This document shows, piece by piece, positions 23,590 through 32,214 of a DNA stretch of 39,311 nucleotides. The notes beneath the pieces are model-generated. The model saw only the letters and a list, made by a program, of their open reading frames with translations, was not told the origin of the DNA and searched no databases. Origin of the DNA: Pseudomonadales bacterium (GTDB lineage Bacteria; Pseudomonadota; Gammaproteobacteria; Pseudomonadales; Pseudohongiellaceae); contig JANQJM010000039.1 of assembly GCA_028281635.1 (NCBI GenBank), positions 1-39,311 on the forward strand, written 5' to 3'. Position 1 is the first letter of the stretch. Each line of letters starts with the position of its first letter. Position numbers and translations under genes: made by a program.

Positions 23590-24816
23590 CTATTCGTATC
23601 TCAGGGCGTCGATAGGATCCAGATTCGCTGCCTTGGCAGCCGGCAGGATGCCAAACAGAACGCCGACAAAGCCAGAGAAGCCCAGAGCAAGGGCGATAGC
23701 CCACCAGGGGATAGCTGCCGGAGGAAAGCCTGGGATGCTGCTGGCGATTAGAGTGCCTAATCCGAATCCCAATCCCAAGCCAATCAGCCCTCCAAGCAAG
23801 GATAACAACAGCGCCTCGATCAGGAACTGCATCAGGATATGATGGCGCTTAGCCCCTATAGCTTTGCAGATGCCAATCTCTCTGGTGCGTTCCGTCACCG
23901 ATACCAGCATGATGTTCATGATGCCAATGCCGCCTACCAACAACGAGATACTAACGATGCCGCCGATGACAATAGTAACCATGCCAATGATCTCATCGAA
24001 TGTCTCCATTAGCTGTTCAGAAGTTTGAATGACAAAATCATTGTCTTCACTGGCGCTTAGATCGTGGGCGTTGCGCAATAACGCAGTCAGTTGCTGGCTC
24101 ACGTCCTCAACGTCGACACCATCGGTCAGGCTCAATTGTATTTGGATATCAGTTCGGGCTTGATTGCCTTGCAGGCTTTGCATGGTGGCATAGGGAATTA
24201 GAACCAGGTCATCCTGATTAAAGCCCATGATTTCGCCCTTGGTTTCAAGTAGTCCAACTACCTTGAACCATTCGCCACCGATCTCGATGTATTCATTGAC
24301 TGGGTTGTCGGGTAGGTCGAGGTTTTCCCGGGTTTTATCGCCGATGACGGCAATTCGTCGCCGTGTCTGATTGTCACTCTGGGCCAGGAAACGCCCAACC
24401 GCTGTGTAGTATTGGCCAACATCCTGGAAAGCATAAGTAGTACCCATGATCTGACTGAAAGCAGTCTGCGAACCATATTTCACCTGTGAGGTGCGATTGG
24501 CATAGAGAATAGGAGTAATTGAAGCGATACCTTCGCCACGTTTTTCAATCAGTTCCAAATCGGAAGCAGTCAATCGCTTGCGAATTCCCTTCATGCGGTC
24601 CGCTGTTGGCGTATGAGATTCTATGGTTAAGCTATTTGAGCCCAGCGATGAAAAGGTATCCCCTATGAAGGCACTCATACCTTGAGTAACGGATACAACA
24701 GCAATCACACTGGCGACGCCTATCACGATTCCCAGAGTAGTAAGGAAGCTGCGCAATCCGTGGGCAAAGATAGAGCCCAGCGCGGAGCGCGCACTTTCAA
24801 ACAGCGCAAACAACAT
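23590..24816 (-). CDS. ABC transporter permease, MacB/FtsX type
   Basis: The 408-residue protein has the MacB architecture: a first membrane helix (GLRSFLTTLGIVIGVASVIAVVSV), a large periplasmic domain (residues 45-265), and three C-terminal helices of the FtsX domain (GGIGIMNIMLVSVTERTREIGICKAIGAKRHHILMQFLIEA and after). Such permeases use ATP hydrolysis to drive export of peptides, lipids or drugs through an outer-membrane channel. Its ATG overlaps the ATPase stop codon by one base (TGATG), so the two are translationally coupled. No outer-membrane channel gene is adjacent. Confidence 0.95.
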   Translation of the reverse strand: MLFALFESARSALGSIFAHGLRSFLTTLGIVIGVASVIAVVSVTQGMSAFIGDTFSSLGSNSLTIESHTPTADRMKGIRKRLTASDLELIEKRGEGIASITPILYANRTSQVKYGSQTAFSQIMGTTYAFQDVGQYYTAVGRFLAQSDNQTRRRIAVIGDKTRENLDLPDNPVNEYIEIGGEWFKVVGLLETKGEIMGFNQDDLVLIPYATMQSLQGNQARTDIQIQLSLTDGVDVEDVSQQLTALLRNAHDLSASEDNDFVIQTSEQLMETFDEIIGMVTIVIGGIVSISLLVGGIGIMNIMLVSVTERTREIGICKAIGAKRHHILMQFLIEALLLSLLGGLIGLGLGFGLGTLIASSIPGFPPAAIPWWAIALALGFSGFVGVLFGILPAAKAANLDPIDALRYE

Positions 24817-25511
24817 CAGGCGGTGATTCCTTGCTGTGTTACATCACTGGCGATCTTGCCGTCACGCATTTCGATCACGCGATCACAGTGGGCGGCTATT
24901 TCATCTTCATGGGTGACTACAATCAATGTATGACCTTCCTGGTGTAACTCATCGAATAGCTGCATGATCTCCACGGAGGTTTTCGAATCAAGGTTTCCTG
25001 TTGGTTCGTCGGCCAGCAGAATGGAAGGTTCAGTGACCAGTGCTCGCGCGATCGCAACCCGCTGTCGCTGGCCCCCCGATAGTTGATTGGGTAAGTGATC
25101 CATGCGATCGCTGAGCCGGACTCGCTTTAGGGCTTCTTCTGCTTTTTGTCTTCGTTGTTTAAGGGTGAGGCCGCGATAGATAAGAGGCTGCATCACGTTG
25201 CCCAGGGCATTGGCGCGAGGCAACAGGTTAAAACTCTGGAAGATAAAACCTATTTCCAGATTGCGAATTTCTGAGAGTTCGTTCTGGTCCAGACCCTCTA
25301 CATTTTTCTGATTCAGCAGATACCGACCGGAGGTAGGTTTATCCAGACAGCCGAGGATATTTAACATGGTGGACTTACCGGAACCGGAAGAGCCAATAAA
25401 TGCCAGGTACTCGTTGGCCTGGACTTGTGCGCTGATGCCATCCAGAGCTTTCACCACCTGGGTACCCATTTCGTAGTACTTGGCGATGTCTTCAAGCTCG
25501 ATAAGAGCCAT
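24816..25511 (-). CDS. ABC transporter ATP-binding protein, MacB/LolD type
   Basis: The 231-residue ATPase shows the Walker [10 protein letters not shown] (residues 40-48), the Q-loop ([18 protein letters not shown]), the signature LSGGQRQR, the Walker [13 protein letters not shown] and the switch His in VVTHE. The length and motif spelling fit ATPases that energise FtsX-type permeases. It sits between the adaptor and the permease genes, overlapping the latter, and forms the motor of the export system. Confidence 0.96.
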   Translation of the reverse strand: MALIELEDIAKYYEMGTQVVKALDGISAQVQANEYLAFIGSSGSGKSTMLNILGCLDKPTSGRYLLNQKNVEGLDQNELSEIRNLEIGFIFQSFNLLPRANALGNVMQPLIYRGLTLKQRRQKAEEALKRVRLSDRMDHLPNQLSGGQRQRVAIARALVTEPSILLADEPTGNLDSKTSVEIMQLFDELHQEGHTLIVVTHEDEIAAHCDRVIEMRDGKIASDVTQQGITA

Positions 25512-25528
25512 ATGCTTTTCCTATGGCC

Positions 25529-26710
25529 TCAGAGTTCCTCGAGGCGGGTTACATCGAGTCGATCACCATCCAGCAAATGGCGAAGCTCCTGGTTGGGGCC
25601 TACTACGATCTCGACATCCTCATCGATTTGGCTCACCAGCTCCTGATATTCGTCGTCTGACAGGCCCACTTGCACCTGGGTTTTACGTGCTACTCCGCCG
25701 TCGTTGACAAAGATGTAGTGCTCGCTGCGAAGTTCTGCTCGGTCCTCTTCGAATACAATAGCCTGTATGGGCACCGCTGCGACCCGCTGGTCCTGTCTGG
25801 TAAATATTTCGGCACGGCAGGACATGCCCGGACGCAACACCACATTTCCTGGATCAGTTATATCGATCTTCACCGTGAAACTTAGTCCTTGTCGGCCGGG
25901 GGCTACTTTTGCTGTGTTAGCTATGAAGCGAACCACGCCTTGCATCGGTTGATCTGGGTAAGCGATCGCGACGATTTCTGCTCGCTGTCCAACTTCGATG
26001 TTCGCCACATCCGCTTCATCCACCAGCACCTCGGTATAGATGCTCGCTGGGTTCGCAATGGTCATTAAAGAGGAGCCAGGGATATTAGTGGAGCTGGCGA
26101 TAGCAGTCTCCCCCACCTTGATATCGAGACTGGTAATAACGCCATCGATAGGGGAGATGATCTGAGTCTTACTTAACTGATCATTTACCTGGGCCAATTG
26201 GGCTTCGGTTTGTGCGAGCCGTTCCCGCGATGACTTAAGATCAATACGGGCCAGATCTAACTGATTACGGATTGCCTCATATTCTTCTTCGCCAATGAGG
26301 TCTTGATCATACAAACTGTTACTGCGCTCAAACTGCCTTTCCAGATTTTCGATGCGAACTTCCTGGCGCTCGATATCAATGGTGTTTAATCGTACCGCAG
26401 CTTCTGATTGTTCTAGTCCGGCGAGAAAGTTGATGTCATCTACCCTGAGCACCAGCTGTCCGCTGGTCACGGAGTCGCCTTCTTCTACAAACAGCTCAGC
26501 CACTTTGCCAATGACTTCAGAGCTGAGCATTACTTCTTCTTCATGAGCGAGGAAACCGGACGCCAGGATGGACGGACTAATGATGCGCTGGGAAACTGCA
26601 GCCACTTCAACCTCTTTGGCATTGCTGCCAAGGAAGGCTCGGTTGATGAAGGGCAATGCGATTACCGTCCCTGCGATCAGTAGCACTAGCGTAAGCTTTT
26701 TGGCATTCAC
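25529..26710 (-). CDS. periplasmic adaptor (MacA/HlyD-like membrane fusion protein)
   Basis: The protein is about 393 residues. It has one N-terminal membrane helix (LTLVLLIAGTVIALPFI), a lipoyl half-domain (LSSEVIGKVAELFVEEGDSVTSGQLVLRVDD), a long coiled-coil hairpin (residues about 90-160: RQEVRIENLERQFERSNSLYDQ, ARIDLKSSRERLAQTEAQLAQVNDQL), the second lipoyl half (IISPIDGVITSLDIKVGETA), a beta-barrel and a membrane-proximal domain. It bridges the inner-membrane ABC transporter to an outer-membrane channel. GTG 26710 has GGAG eight bases upstream and gives a normal signal anchor; ATG 26749 would add 13 polar residues. The ATPase gene starts 18 bp downstream. Confidence 0.93.
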   Translation of the reverse strand: MNAKKLTLVLLIAGTVIALPFINRAFLGSNAKEVEVAAVSQRIISPSILASGFLAHEEEVMLSSEVIGKVAELFVEEGDSVTSGQLVLRVDDINFLAGLEQSEAAVRLNTIDIERQEVRIENLERQFERSNSLYDQDLIGEEEYEAIRNQLDLARIDLKSSRERLAQTEAQLAQVNDQLSKTQIISPIDGVITSLDIKVGETAIASSTNIPGSSLMTIANPASIYTEVLVDEADVANIEVGQRAEIVAIAYPDQPMQGVVRFIANTAKVAPGRQGLSFTVKIDITDPGNVVLRPGMSCRAEIFTRQDQRVAAVPIQAIVFEEDRAELRSEHYIFVNDGGVARKTQVQVGLSDDEYQELVSQIDEDVEIVVGPNQELRHLLDGDRLDVTRLEEL

Positions 26711-26800
26711 TGAGGTCTCTCCATTTCCCTTTCTACCAATATCACGCATTTTCTCGGCTACAGTTACAGCAATTTCAGGAAAATTGCGTAATTTCTGCCA

Positions 26801-27535
26801 TTAAGCGAAGGCAAAATACGCCCAAACACCGATGATCAGTACATATGGCGCTAACACGACGGTTGTGGACCGCAGCCAGCCAGCAGCTAGCCATTGCCTG
26901 TACCCCAGCAATATCAGCACAACGCTCCACACCATGGATAGGCTAATGGAATTATATAATGATTGAATAGAGTCGTTGTTCGATAACATGCCAAGGTTGC
27001 GCAGCGCCAGGGGGTCTAAGTCGTAGACGCTAAGCTGGCCGTTCGGACTCAGGATGATAGTGACGGCCATGCCGATAGTGGACAAAAGGAACGGGAGTCC
27101 GGCCCAGCAGCTAAGTGAGAACCAGTGGCTGAATTTGTAGTCGTCACCACGAAGCGCAGATATCAGGCTGAGGTACGTGGCTTGTAGCAGAAAGATCACA
27201 GATACTCCCACAACACTGCCCAGCATCGCAAAACTCATCATGGTAGTCCTGGACATGGATTGCATGGCCTCCCGCGCTTCTTCCATCTCGGTCTCATCCA
27301 GACTACTGCCAGATAAGACATCATCAATGTACCAGTTATAGTCGACGACATTGAAATACCAGAGTAGGACCAGCGCGTTGCAGGTAACGATGAGTAAGAG
27401 TGGAAAAAGTTTGGAAGGTCGCCTGGCAATTTCAGCAAATGCTTCTGCGGGCGAAGTCATCAAGTTAAGAGCAAGATTCGTCTTACTCATTGGCGCGACT
27501 GGCGCCGAAGGATCTTCCTGCGTTGCTGCGCTCAT
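26801..27535 (-). CDS. Yip1 family membrane protein
   Basis: The 244-residue protein has five hydrophobic helices and the typical Yip1 N-terminal segment (LNLMTSPAEAFAEIARRPSKLFPLLLIVTCNAL), with an acidic loop after helix 1. Bacterial Yip1 proteins are integral membrane proteins of unclear function. ATG 27535 has GGGAG seven bases upstream. It precedes the export operon by about 90 bp on the same strand and could be its first gene. Confidence 0.85.
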   Translation of the reverse strand: MSAATQEDPSAPVAPMSKTNLALNLMTSPAEAFAEIARRPSKLFPLLLIVTCNALVLLWYFNVVDYNWYIDDVLSGSSLDETEMEEAREAMQSMSRTTMMSFAMLGSVVGVSVIFLLQATYLSLISALRGDDYKFSHWFSLSCWAGLPFLLSTIGMAVTIILSPNGQLSVYDLDPLALRNLGMLSNNDSIQSLYNSISLSMVWSVVLILLGYRQWLAAGWLRSTTVVLAPYVLIIGVWAYFAFA

Positions 27536-27722
27536 TCTTGTTCTCCCAAGCAGGAAACAGAATTGAATCTTCGGGGATTGCTTGGTCTATAAGTTAGTGA
27601 TTTTTGACTAGTGTCTCTGCTTTGTTCAAAGACTGGATCATCAACTTGTGCTTACAGCCAATATGTCTATAGTGGGGCCAAATTTTTACATATCAAGTAC
27701 TTACTAGAATACGGATTGTAGG

Positions 27723-29045
27723 GTGATTAGTTACTCTGAAATTGGTCGCAGGGCTTGGCCGTTGATTCTGGCTAATGCGGCAGTGCCGCTACTAGGTTTG
27801 GTAGATACTGCTGTCATTGGCAATTTTGGCAGTATTGCCGACCTGGGAGCGATCGCCCTTGGTGCTCTTATCTTTTCATTTGTTTATTGGGGATTTGGAT
27901 TCCTGCGTATGGGAACTACCGGCTTTGTCGCCAGGGCTAGTGGGGCAGGGGATAAGGCAGGAGTGCGCGCGGTATTGGGTCGCTCTTTGTTGTTGGCAGC
28001 GGTACTCGGCGTTAGCTTGATTCTGCTGCAGTGGCCTATCCAACGTCTGGCTTTCGTATTGCTAAATGCCGGCAGCGATGTGGAGTCCCTCGCGCTAGAT
28101 TATTTTTCCATTCGAATTTGGGGTGCACCGGCCACTTTGGCGAGTTTTGCATTGATGGGATTTCTCATCGGCTTGGGAGAAAGCAGGGCATTACTCCGAA
28201 TTCAGCTATTGCTCAATGGGTTAAACATTTGTCTCGATATTCTGTTTGCTGGTTATTTTCGGATGGGTGCCCAGGGAATTGCTTTAGGTACTGTGATCGC
28301 AGAGTGGGTAACGGTGTGGTATGCATCGGCATTCGTCGTGCGGAAACAGCGTCATCATATCGGCGCCAATGATCAGTTGTGGCCATGGGGAAGGATTATT
28401 GATCGCAAGGCGATGTTGGGTATGCTGTCCGCTAACCTCAACATCATGGTACGAACTTTATTGCTGGTTTTTTCCTTCGCTTTCTTTACTGATCAGAGCG
28501 CCAGGTTTGGTAATTCAGTGCTGGCCGCAAATCATATCTTGCTGCAGATTATTGCTTTTACAGCCTTCTTTCTTGATGGCTTTGCTTTTGTTGTTGAATC
28601 ACTTGCCGGTAAAGCCATGGGCGCGGGGGATCGGTTTGGTTTTGAACAAGCAGTGCGAAGAACCAGCGAGTTCGCACTCTTGACCGCAGCCAGTTTGGCC
28701 TTGGCGATCTACTTTTTTGGTGACTTTTTAATCGCATTGCTCACAGATATCACTGAAGTACAGATGCTTGCTATTGAGCTGCAATGGTTGGCTGCGCTCT
28801 ATGTGCTGTTGTCTTTTGTTGCCTTTCAATTGGATGGCATCTTTATCGGCGTTTCATTCACCAAAGAGATGCGGCAGGCGGCGATGAGTTCGCTAGCTGC
28901 GTTTTTGATGGCCTGGTGGTTGTTGATAGGTGAGTTTGGAATCGTCGGGCTTTGGTGGGCGATGATTATCTATGTAGTAGCGCGGGCATTGGCTTTGCTT
29001 TATTTCTACCCGCGTCTTCTACGCGCTATTCCCACTGGCCAATAG
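27723..29045 (+). CDS. MATE family efflux transporter (DinF-like)
   Basis: The 440-residue protein has about twelve membrane helices and the MATE motifs near the N-terminus (AWPLILANAAVPLLGLVDTAVIGNFGSIADLGAIALG) and in the middle (LAANHILLQIIAFTAFFLDGFAFVVESLAGKAMGAGD). These proteins export organic cations using a proton or sodium gradient; the short form and motifs favour the DinF branch. The start is GTG at 27723. A promoter-like TTGTGC-16 bp-TATAGT lies at 27646-27673. Confidence 0.94.
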   Translation: MISYSEIGRRAWPLILANAAVPLLGLVDTAVIGNFGSIADLGAIALGALIFSFVYWGFGFLRMGTTGFVARASGAGDKAGVRAVLGRSLLLAAVLGVSLILLQWPIQRLAFVLLNAGSDVESLALDYFSIRIWGAPATLASFALMGFLIGLGESRALLRIQLLLNGLNICLDILFAGYFRMGAQGIALGTVIAEWVTVWYASAFVVRKQRHHIGANDQLWPWGRIIDRKAMLGMLSANLNIMVRTLLLVFSFAFFTDQSARFGNSVLAANHILLQIIAFTAFFLDGFAFVVESLAGKAMGAGDRFGFEQAVRRTSEFALLTAASLALAIYFFGDFLIALLTDITEVQMLAIELQWLAALYVLLSFVAFQLDGIFIGVSFTKEMRQAAMSSLAAFLMAWWLLIGEFGIVGLWWAMIIYVVARALALLYFYPRLLRAIPTGQ

Positions 29046-29049
29046 CGTT

Positions 29050-29388
29050 CTAGTGGATATTGGACTCGTCTTCGGGCATGGGGTGGGGCTCTAACTCCAG
29101 GCTTTGCACAAGGTCTCCAATCAAGATAAGCAGGCCTTTATGCCGTGTCTGACCGGTGGAAGTGAACTCGAATTCATAGCGTCTTCTCAGTCTCAATTCT
29201 CCTTGCTGATTTCTGCTTGGCCAAAGTCCACGCAGTACCATCGTTTGATCGAGTAATTGGAGGTTGAGCTGCTTACAGTGTCGCTGTACTAGTTGTAAGG
29301 CGTGCAATTTGATGCGATCACTTTGCCACCAAAGTGCTACCAACGCGGCGACCAGAGTTAGCCACGCAAGAGTAGAAAGTGACAGCAC
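29050..29388 (-). CDS. DUF3301 family protein
   Basis: The 112-residue protein has an N-terminal membrane helix (residues 5-20) and a DUF3301 body: DRIKLHALQLVQRHCKQLNLQLLDQTMVL, LRRRYEFEFTSTGQTRHKGLLILIGDLVQSLELEPH. The family is widespread in gammaproteobacteria and uncharacterised. Start GTG 29388. It lies 39 bp after the FabH-like gene on the same strand and converges on the MATE gene with a 4-bp gap. Confidence 0.85.
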   Translation of the reverse strand: MLSLSTLAWLTLVAALVALWWQSDRIKLHALQLVQRHCKQLNLQLLDQTMVLRGLWPSRNQQGELRLRRRYEFEFTSTGQTRHKGLLILIGDLVQSLELEPHPMPEDESNIH

Positions 29389-29427
29389 GTTCGAACCTGG
29401 CTTGAAAGTGACTTGTGACGGCTGGTA

Positions 29428-30513
29428 TCAGACTGGTTCACCGTGTTCGGCATAACGTCGAATGTGGGGCTCCAGTATTTCCAGGGCAGTCTGATTGCAG
29501 GGGGGCAGATCAGCATCGGATTCACGAATGGGAGTGACTCTATCTCCCCAACGAATAACTGCCGCGCCCCACGTGAGTCCTGCCCCAAAGGACGCAGAGA
29601 GGATATGATCTCCAGGATTAATGCGTTGCTCTTCAAGGGATTCAGCGAGAGCTACAGGGATGGTACCGGCAGAGGTGTTGCCATACTTGTGGACGTTTAC
29701 AAAGACTTTGTCTTCATCAATTCCAACGCGCTTGGCCAGCGCGTCGAGGATACGCTTATTAGCTTGATGAGGTACCACCAGGCTAATGTCATCCACACTG
29801 AGATTACAATCGTTTAATACATCCTCACAAGCCTGAGCCATGCTCTTCACAGCACGTTTAAACACTTCCTGACCTTCGAAATTCCAATCGATGTAGAGGA
29901 ATTCATCAGACAGGCGGGAGTAGGCTGAGCCAAGATTAGTAATTTGAATGGCGTACTTGGCATCAGCTTCGCAACCGATGCGAGCCGATAACAAACCAAC
30001 TGGCTTATCAGTAGCTTCGATAACTACCGCACCACAGGCATCGCCGAACAATACCGCCACATCACGTCGTGACCAGTTCATATAGTGGGAAATAAACTCA
30101 CCACCAATAACTAGCACTTTTTTATGGGCACCGGTACGAATCAAGTTGGTACCGATATGCAGACCATAGAGAAAACCTGTACAAGCCGAATTGATATCAA
30201 TCGCAGCACAGTTACGCGCCCCCAGGGCGTCTTGCACCAGTGAAGCTGTGTTGGGGCATAGAGAATCGATAGTAAGGCTGCCCAGTAGTATAAGATCGAT
30301 TTCGGAAGGATCTAGATCTGCTGCAGCCAGGGCTCGTTTAGCCGCCACGACTGCCATGTCGGAAAAGTTGCAATGGCAGATTCGGCGCTCTTTGATGCCG
30401 GTTCGAGTGGTAATCCACTCGTCCGATGTCTCCATGAACGTGGCGAGATCATCGTTGCTGAGTATTGCGGGTGGAACGCATTTACCCCAGCCAGTTATTT
30501 CAGCGTAGTGCAT
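29428..30513 (-). CDS. fabH: 3-oxoacyl-ACP synthase III (FabH-like) with a C-terminal extension
   Basis: The 361-residue protein has the KAS III triad Cys111 (NSACTGF), His249 (VPHQANKRI) and Asn279 (KYGNTSAG), and FGDACGAVVIE. KAS III enzymes condense an acyl-CoA primer with malonyl-ACP to begin fatty-acid synthesis. The catalytic core ends at about residue 326 (GAAVIRW); roughly 35 extra residues follow (LPPCNQTALEILEPHIRRYAEHG), longer than E. coli FabH. It is not beside other fab genes, so it may be a specialised paralogue, such as one that primes from beta-oxidation intermediates; this is inference. Confidence 0.93.
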   Translation of the reverse strand: MHYAEITGWGKCVPPAILSNDDLATFMETSDEWITTRTGIKERRICHCNFSDMAVVAAKRALAAADLDPSEIDLILLGSLTIDSLCPNTASLVQDALGARNCAAIDINSACTGFLYGLHIGTNLIRTGAHKKVLVIGGEFISHYMNWSRRDVAVLFGDACGAVVIEATDKPVGLLSARIGCEADAKYAIQITNLGSAYSRLSDEFLYIDWNFEGQEVFKRAVKSMAQACEDVLNDCNLSVDDISLVVPHQANKRILDALAKRVGIDEDKVFVNVHKYGNTSAGTIPVALAESLEEQRINPGDHILSASFGAGLTWGAAVIRWGDRVTPIRESDADLPPCNQTALEILEPHIRRYAEHGEPV

Positions 30514-30775
30514 CCATTACTCTCCATCATCGAGGAGGGAGATGGAGATTTGGTCCTCGGTATTTCCCGCGTCGATAGTGATTGGTGCTTGCTCGAAACT
30601 GCCAGCAAGCAACTGGACACACGAGCGTCTGTCTTAAAGAAGCATACTGTATTTTCACTGGAACCGATAGCCTGTAATCTTTTCGACGATGAAAGGGTCT
30701 TTCCTAGCATGTATCTTGATTACACGTTGCGCTACCAAGTGCCTATCCGAATGAAAACCAGGCCCTATCAGAGAA

Positions 30776-31585
30776 ATGACTGTATTTAAACTGGCCAGAC
30801 TTCTATTGCTGCTCGCTCTTGGCCTTGCTATGGAAGCGCGAGCTCAAATTGATCATTCCTTATGGGACGAGCTACTCTCGAAGCATGTGAGACCGCTGCG
30901 CAACGGCCAGGCAACCCGGTTGGACTATCAGGGAGTGGCCGCCGAAAGACCGGTACTCTCAGCCTATTTGGCGCAACTCTCTGCGGTCAGCCGCACTGAA
31001 TTCGAGAGCTGGGGCCAATCTCATCAACTCGCTTTCCTCATAAACGCCTACAATGCCTGGACCGTGGATTTGATTTTGCAAGAAGGCCCAGGTATTGATT
31101 CCATAAGAGATATAGGGTTTCTACCCAACGCTGCCTGGAGACGGAATTTTATCCCTTTGTTTGGGGAGCAGGTGTCACTCGATGACATTGAACATGGAAT
31201 GATTCGTGGCTGGGGAAGATACAATGAACCACGAATTCACTTTGCGGTGAATTGTGCTGCGGTGGGTTGTCCAGCATTGCGTTGGGAGGCTTATGTTGGT
31301 GAACGGCTGGAAGATCAGCTAGAGCAGAATGCTCAGCTTTTTCTGTCAGATCGCACTCGAAACTATCGTGAGGACAATCGTTTGTATATCTCGCGCATAT
31401 TTGATTGGTATGAGGAAGATTTCGAACAAGGGTGGCTGGGTGTTCAATCAGTTGTTGAATTCCTGCAGCGCTATGGCGAGCAACTGGGGCTTAATCAGGA
31501 AGACTTCGAACAGATTGAAAAGAGGCAGATGCGCATTCGCTATGCTGACTATGATTGGCAACTGAATAGAGTTCCAGGCTCCTAG
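30776..31585 (+). CDS. exported DUF547 domain protein
   Basis: The 269-residue protein has a signal peptide (residues 1-23, ARAQ) followed by a DUF547 domain: LLSKHVRPLRNGQATRLDYQGV, QLAFLINAYNAWTVDLIL, FGEQVSLDDIEHGMIRG, and EPRIHFAVNCAAVGCPALRWEAY, with two conserved Cys and the His of HFAVNCA. The family occurs in plants and bacteria; its function is unknown, although the Cys/His arrangement suggests a hydrolase-like site. The gene lies directly upstream of the tRNA-Sec gene. The 262 bp before it hold no convincing gene. Confidence 0.9.
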   Translation: MTVFKLARLLLLLALGLAMEARAQIDHSLWDELLSKHVRPLRNGQATRLDYQGVAAERPVLSAYLAQLSAVSRTEFESWGQSHQLAFLINAYNAWTVDLILQEGPGIDSIRDIGFLPNAAWRRNFIPLFGEQVSLDDIEHGMIRGWGRYNEPRIHFAVNCAAVGCPALRWEAYVGERLEDQLEQNAQLFLSDRTRNYREDNRLYISRIFDWYEEDFEQGWLGVQSVVEFLQRYGEQLGLNQEDFEQIEKRQMRIRYADYDWQLNRVPGS

Positions 31586-31608
31586 TTTCTCTGCCACCAC
31601 TCGCAAGC

Positions 31609-31639
31609 TTGCACAGGTTCTGAGTCACTGTGCTAGACT
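31609..31639 (+). promoter_or_regulatory. candidate selC promoter
   Basis: An extended -10 box TGCTAGACT ends at 31639, eight bases before the mature tRNA 5' end. A TTGCAC -35-like box begins at 31609, a slightly long 19 bases upstream. Confidence 0.5.
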
Positions 31640-31646
31640 CCGCCGT

Positions 31647-31742
31647 GGAAGAGTATCATCCCCGGTGGGGTGCCCGGACTTCAAACCCGGTGAAGTCTGT
31701 TAAGAGCAGGCTTGGTGGGTTCGACTCCTGCCTCTTCCGCCA
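31647..31742 (+). tRNA. selC: tRNA-Sec (anticodon UCA)
   Basis: The 96-base gene folds as a selenocysteine tRNA. GGAAGAG (31647-31653) pairs with CTCTTCC (31732-31738), followed by G and encoded CCA. The anticodon loop CTTCAAA (31679-31685) reads UCA at 31681-31683 and is closed by CCGG/CCGG. A long variable arm (AAGTCTG...CAGGCTT) and a T-loop TTCGACT follow, as in E. coli selC, whose ends and anticodon region it closely resembles. It decodes UGA as selenocysteine with SelA, SelB and SelD, none of which is in this window. Confidence 0.96.
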
Positions 31743-31810
31743 AATCTCTAAATCCAAATCCCCAGCATGTCCCTGTTGGCGAGTATGCCTAACCGTGTTA
31801 CTCTGCCTTG

Positions 31811-31842
31811 TTATTTCGATAATTCGGAAAAAAACGAAATAA
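31811..31842. promoter_or_regulatory. inverted repeat in the arsR upstream region
   Basis: TTATTTCG (31811-31818) and CGAAATAA (31835-31842) form a perfect 8-bp inverted repeat with 16 bases between. A shorter repeat, ACACT/AGTGT (31871-31884), lies just before the start. Either could be the ArsR operator. Confidence 0.5.
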
Positions 31843-31895
31843 ATCAAAGTACAAGTGCAAACTTCCTGTCACACTATGCAGTGTAGAGTTAGCTG

Positions 31896-32204
31896 ATGGA
31901 CGAGTCACAACAGTTTGCTGCGCTTGGGCACCCGTTGAGACTGCAGGTGTTTCAGTTGGTAATCGCCCACGGAGAGGAAGGTCTGCCAGCAGGACAGATC
32001 GCCGCTACTCTGGATGTGCCTGCATCAACTCTGTCTTCCCATCTGAAAACACTGCAGCAGGTCAATTTGTTAGCTGCAACTCGCGATCAGCAAAAGCTAA
32101 TCTACAAAATTAATGATATGGCTGTGCGCGAGATGATCAATTTTCTAGTGCAAGACTGTTGCCAGAATCAGCCGGAACTCTGCGGTCTAAATATCAAGAG
32201 CTGA
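31896..32204 (+). CDS. ArsR/SmtB family transcriptional regulator
   Basis: The 102-residue winged-helix protein has the ArsR core (FAALGHPLRLQVFQLVIAHGEEGLPAGQIAATLDVPASTLSSHLKTLQQVNLLAATRDQQKLIYKINDMAVREMINFL). The C-terminal DCCQNQPELC carries three Cys and is typical of an ArsR branch that senses metalloids or thiol-reactive compounds; the usual CVC metal site in the recognition helix is absent. It faces the MFS gene tail to tail (10 bp apart), so its target may be itself or an unlinked gene. Confidence 0.9.
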   Translation: MDESQQFAALGHPLRLQVFQLVIAHGEEGLPAGQIAATLDVPASTLSSHLKTLQQVNLLAATRDQQKLIYKINDMAVREMINFLVQDCCQNQPELCGLNIKS

Positions 32205-32214
32205 CGGGCCTGAA

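Noticed and set aside
30373..30789. A 138-residue + strand ORF overlapping the FabH-like start and the DUF547 start
   Set aside because: Its first half is the antisense of the FabH-like gene and its sequence has no protein-family character; the 262-bp gap is taken as a regulatory region.
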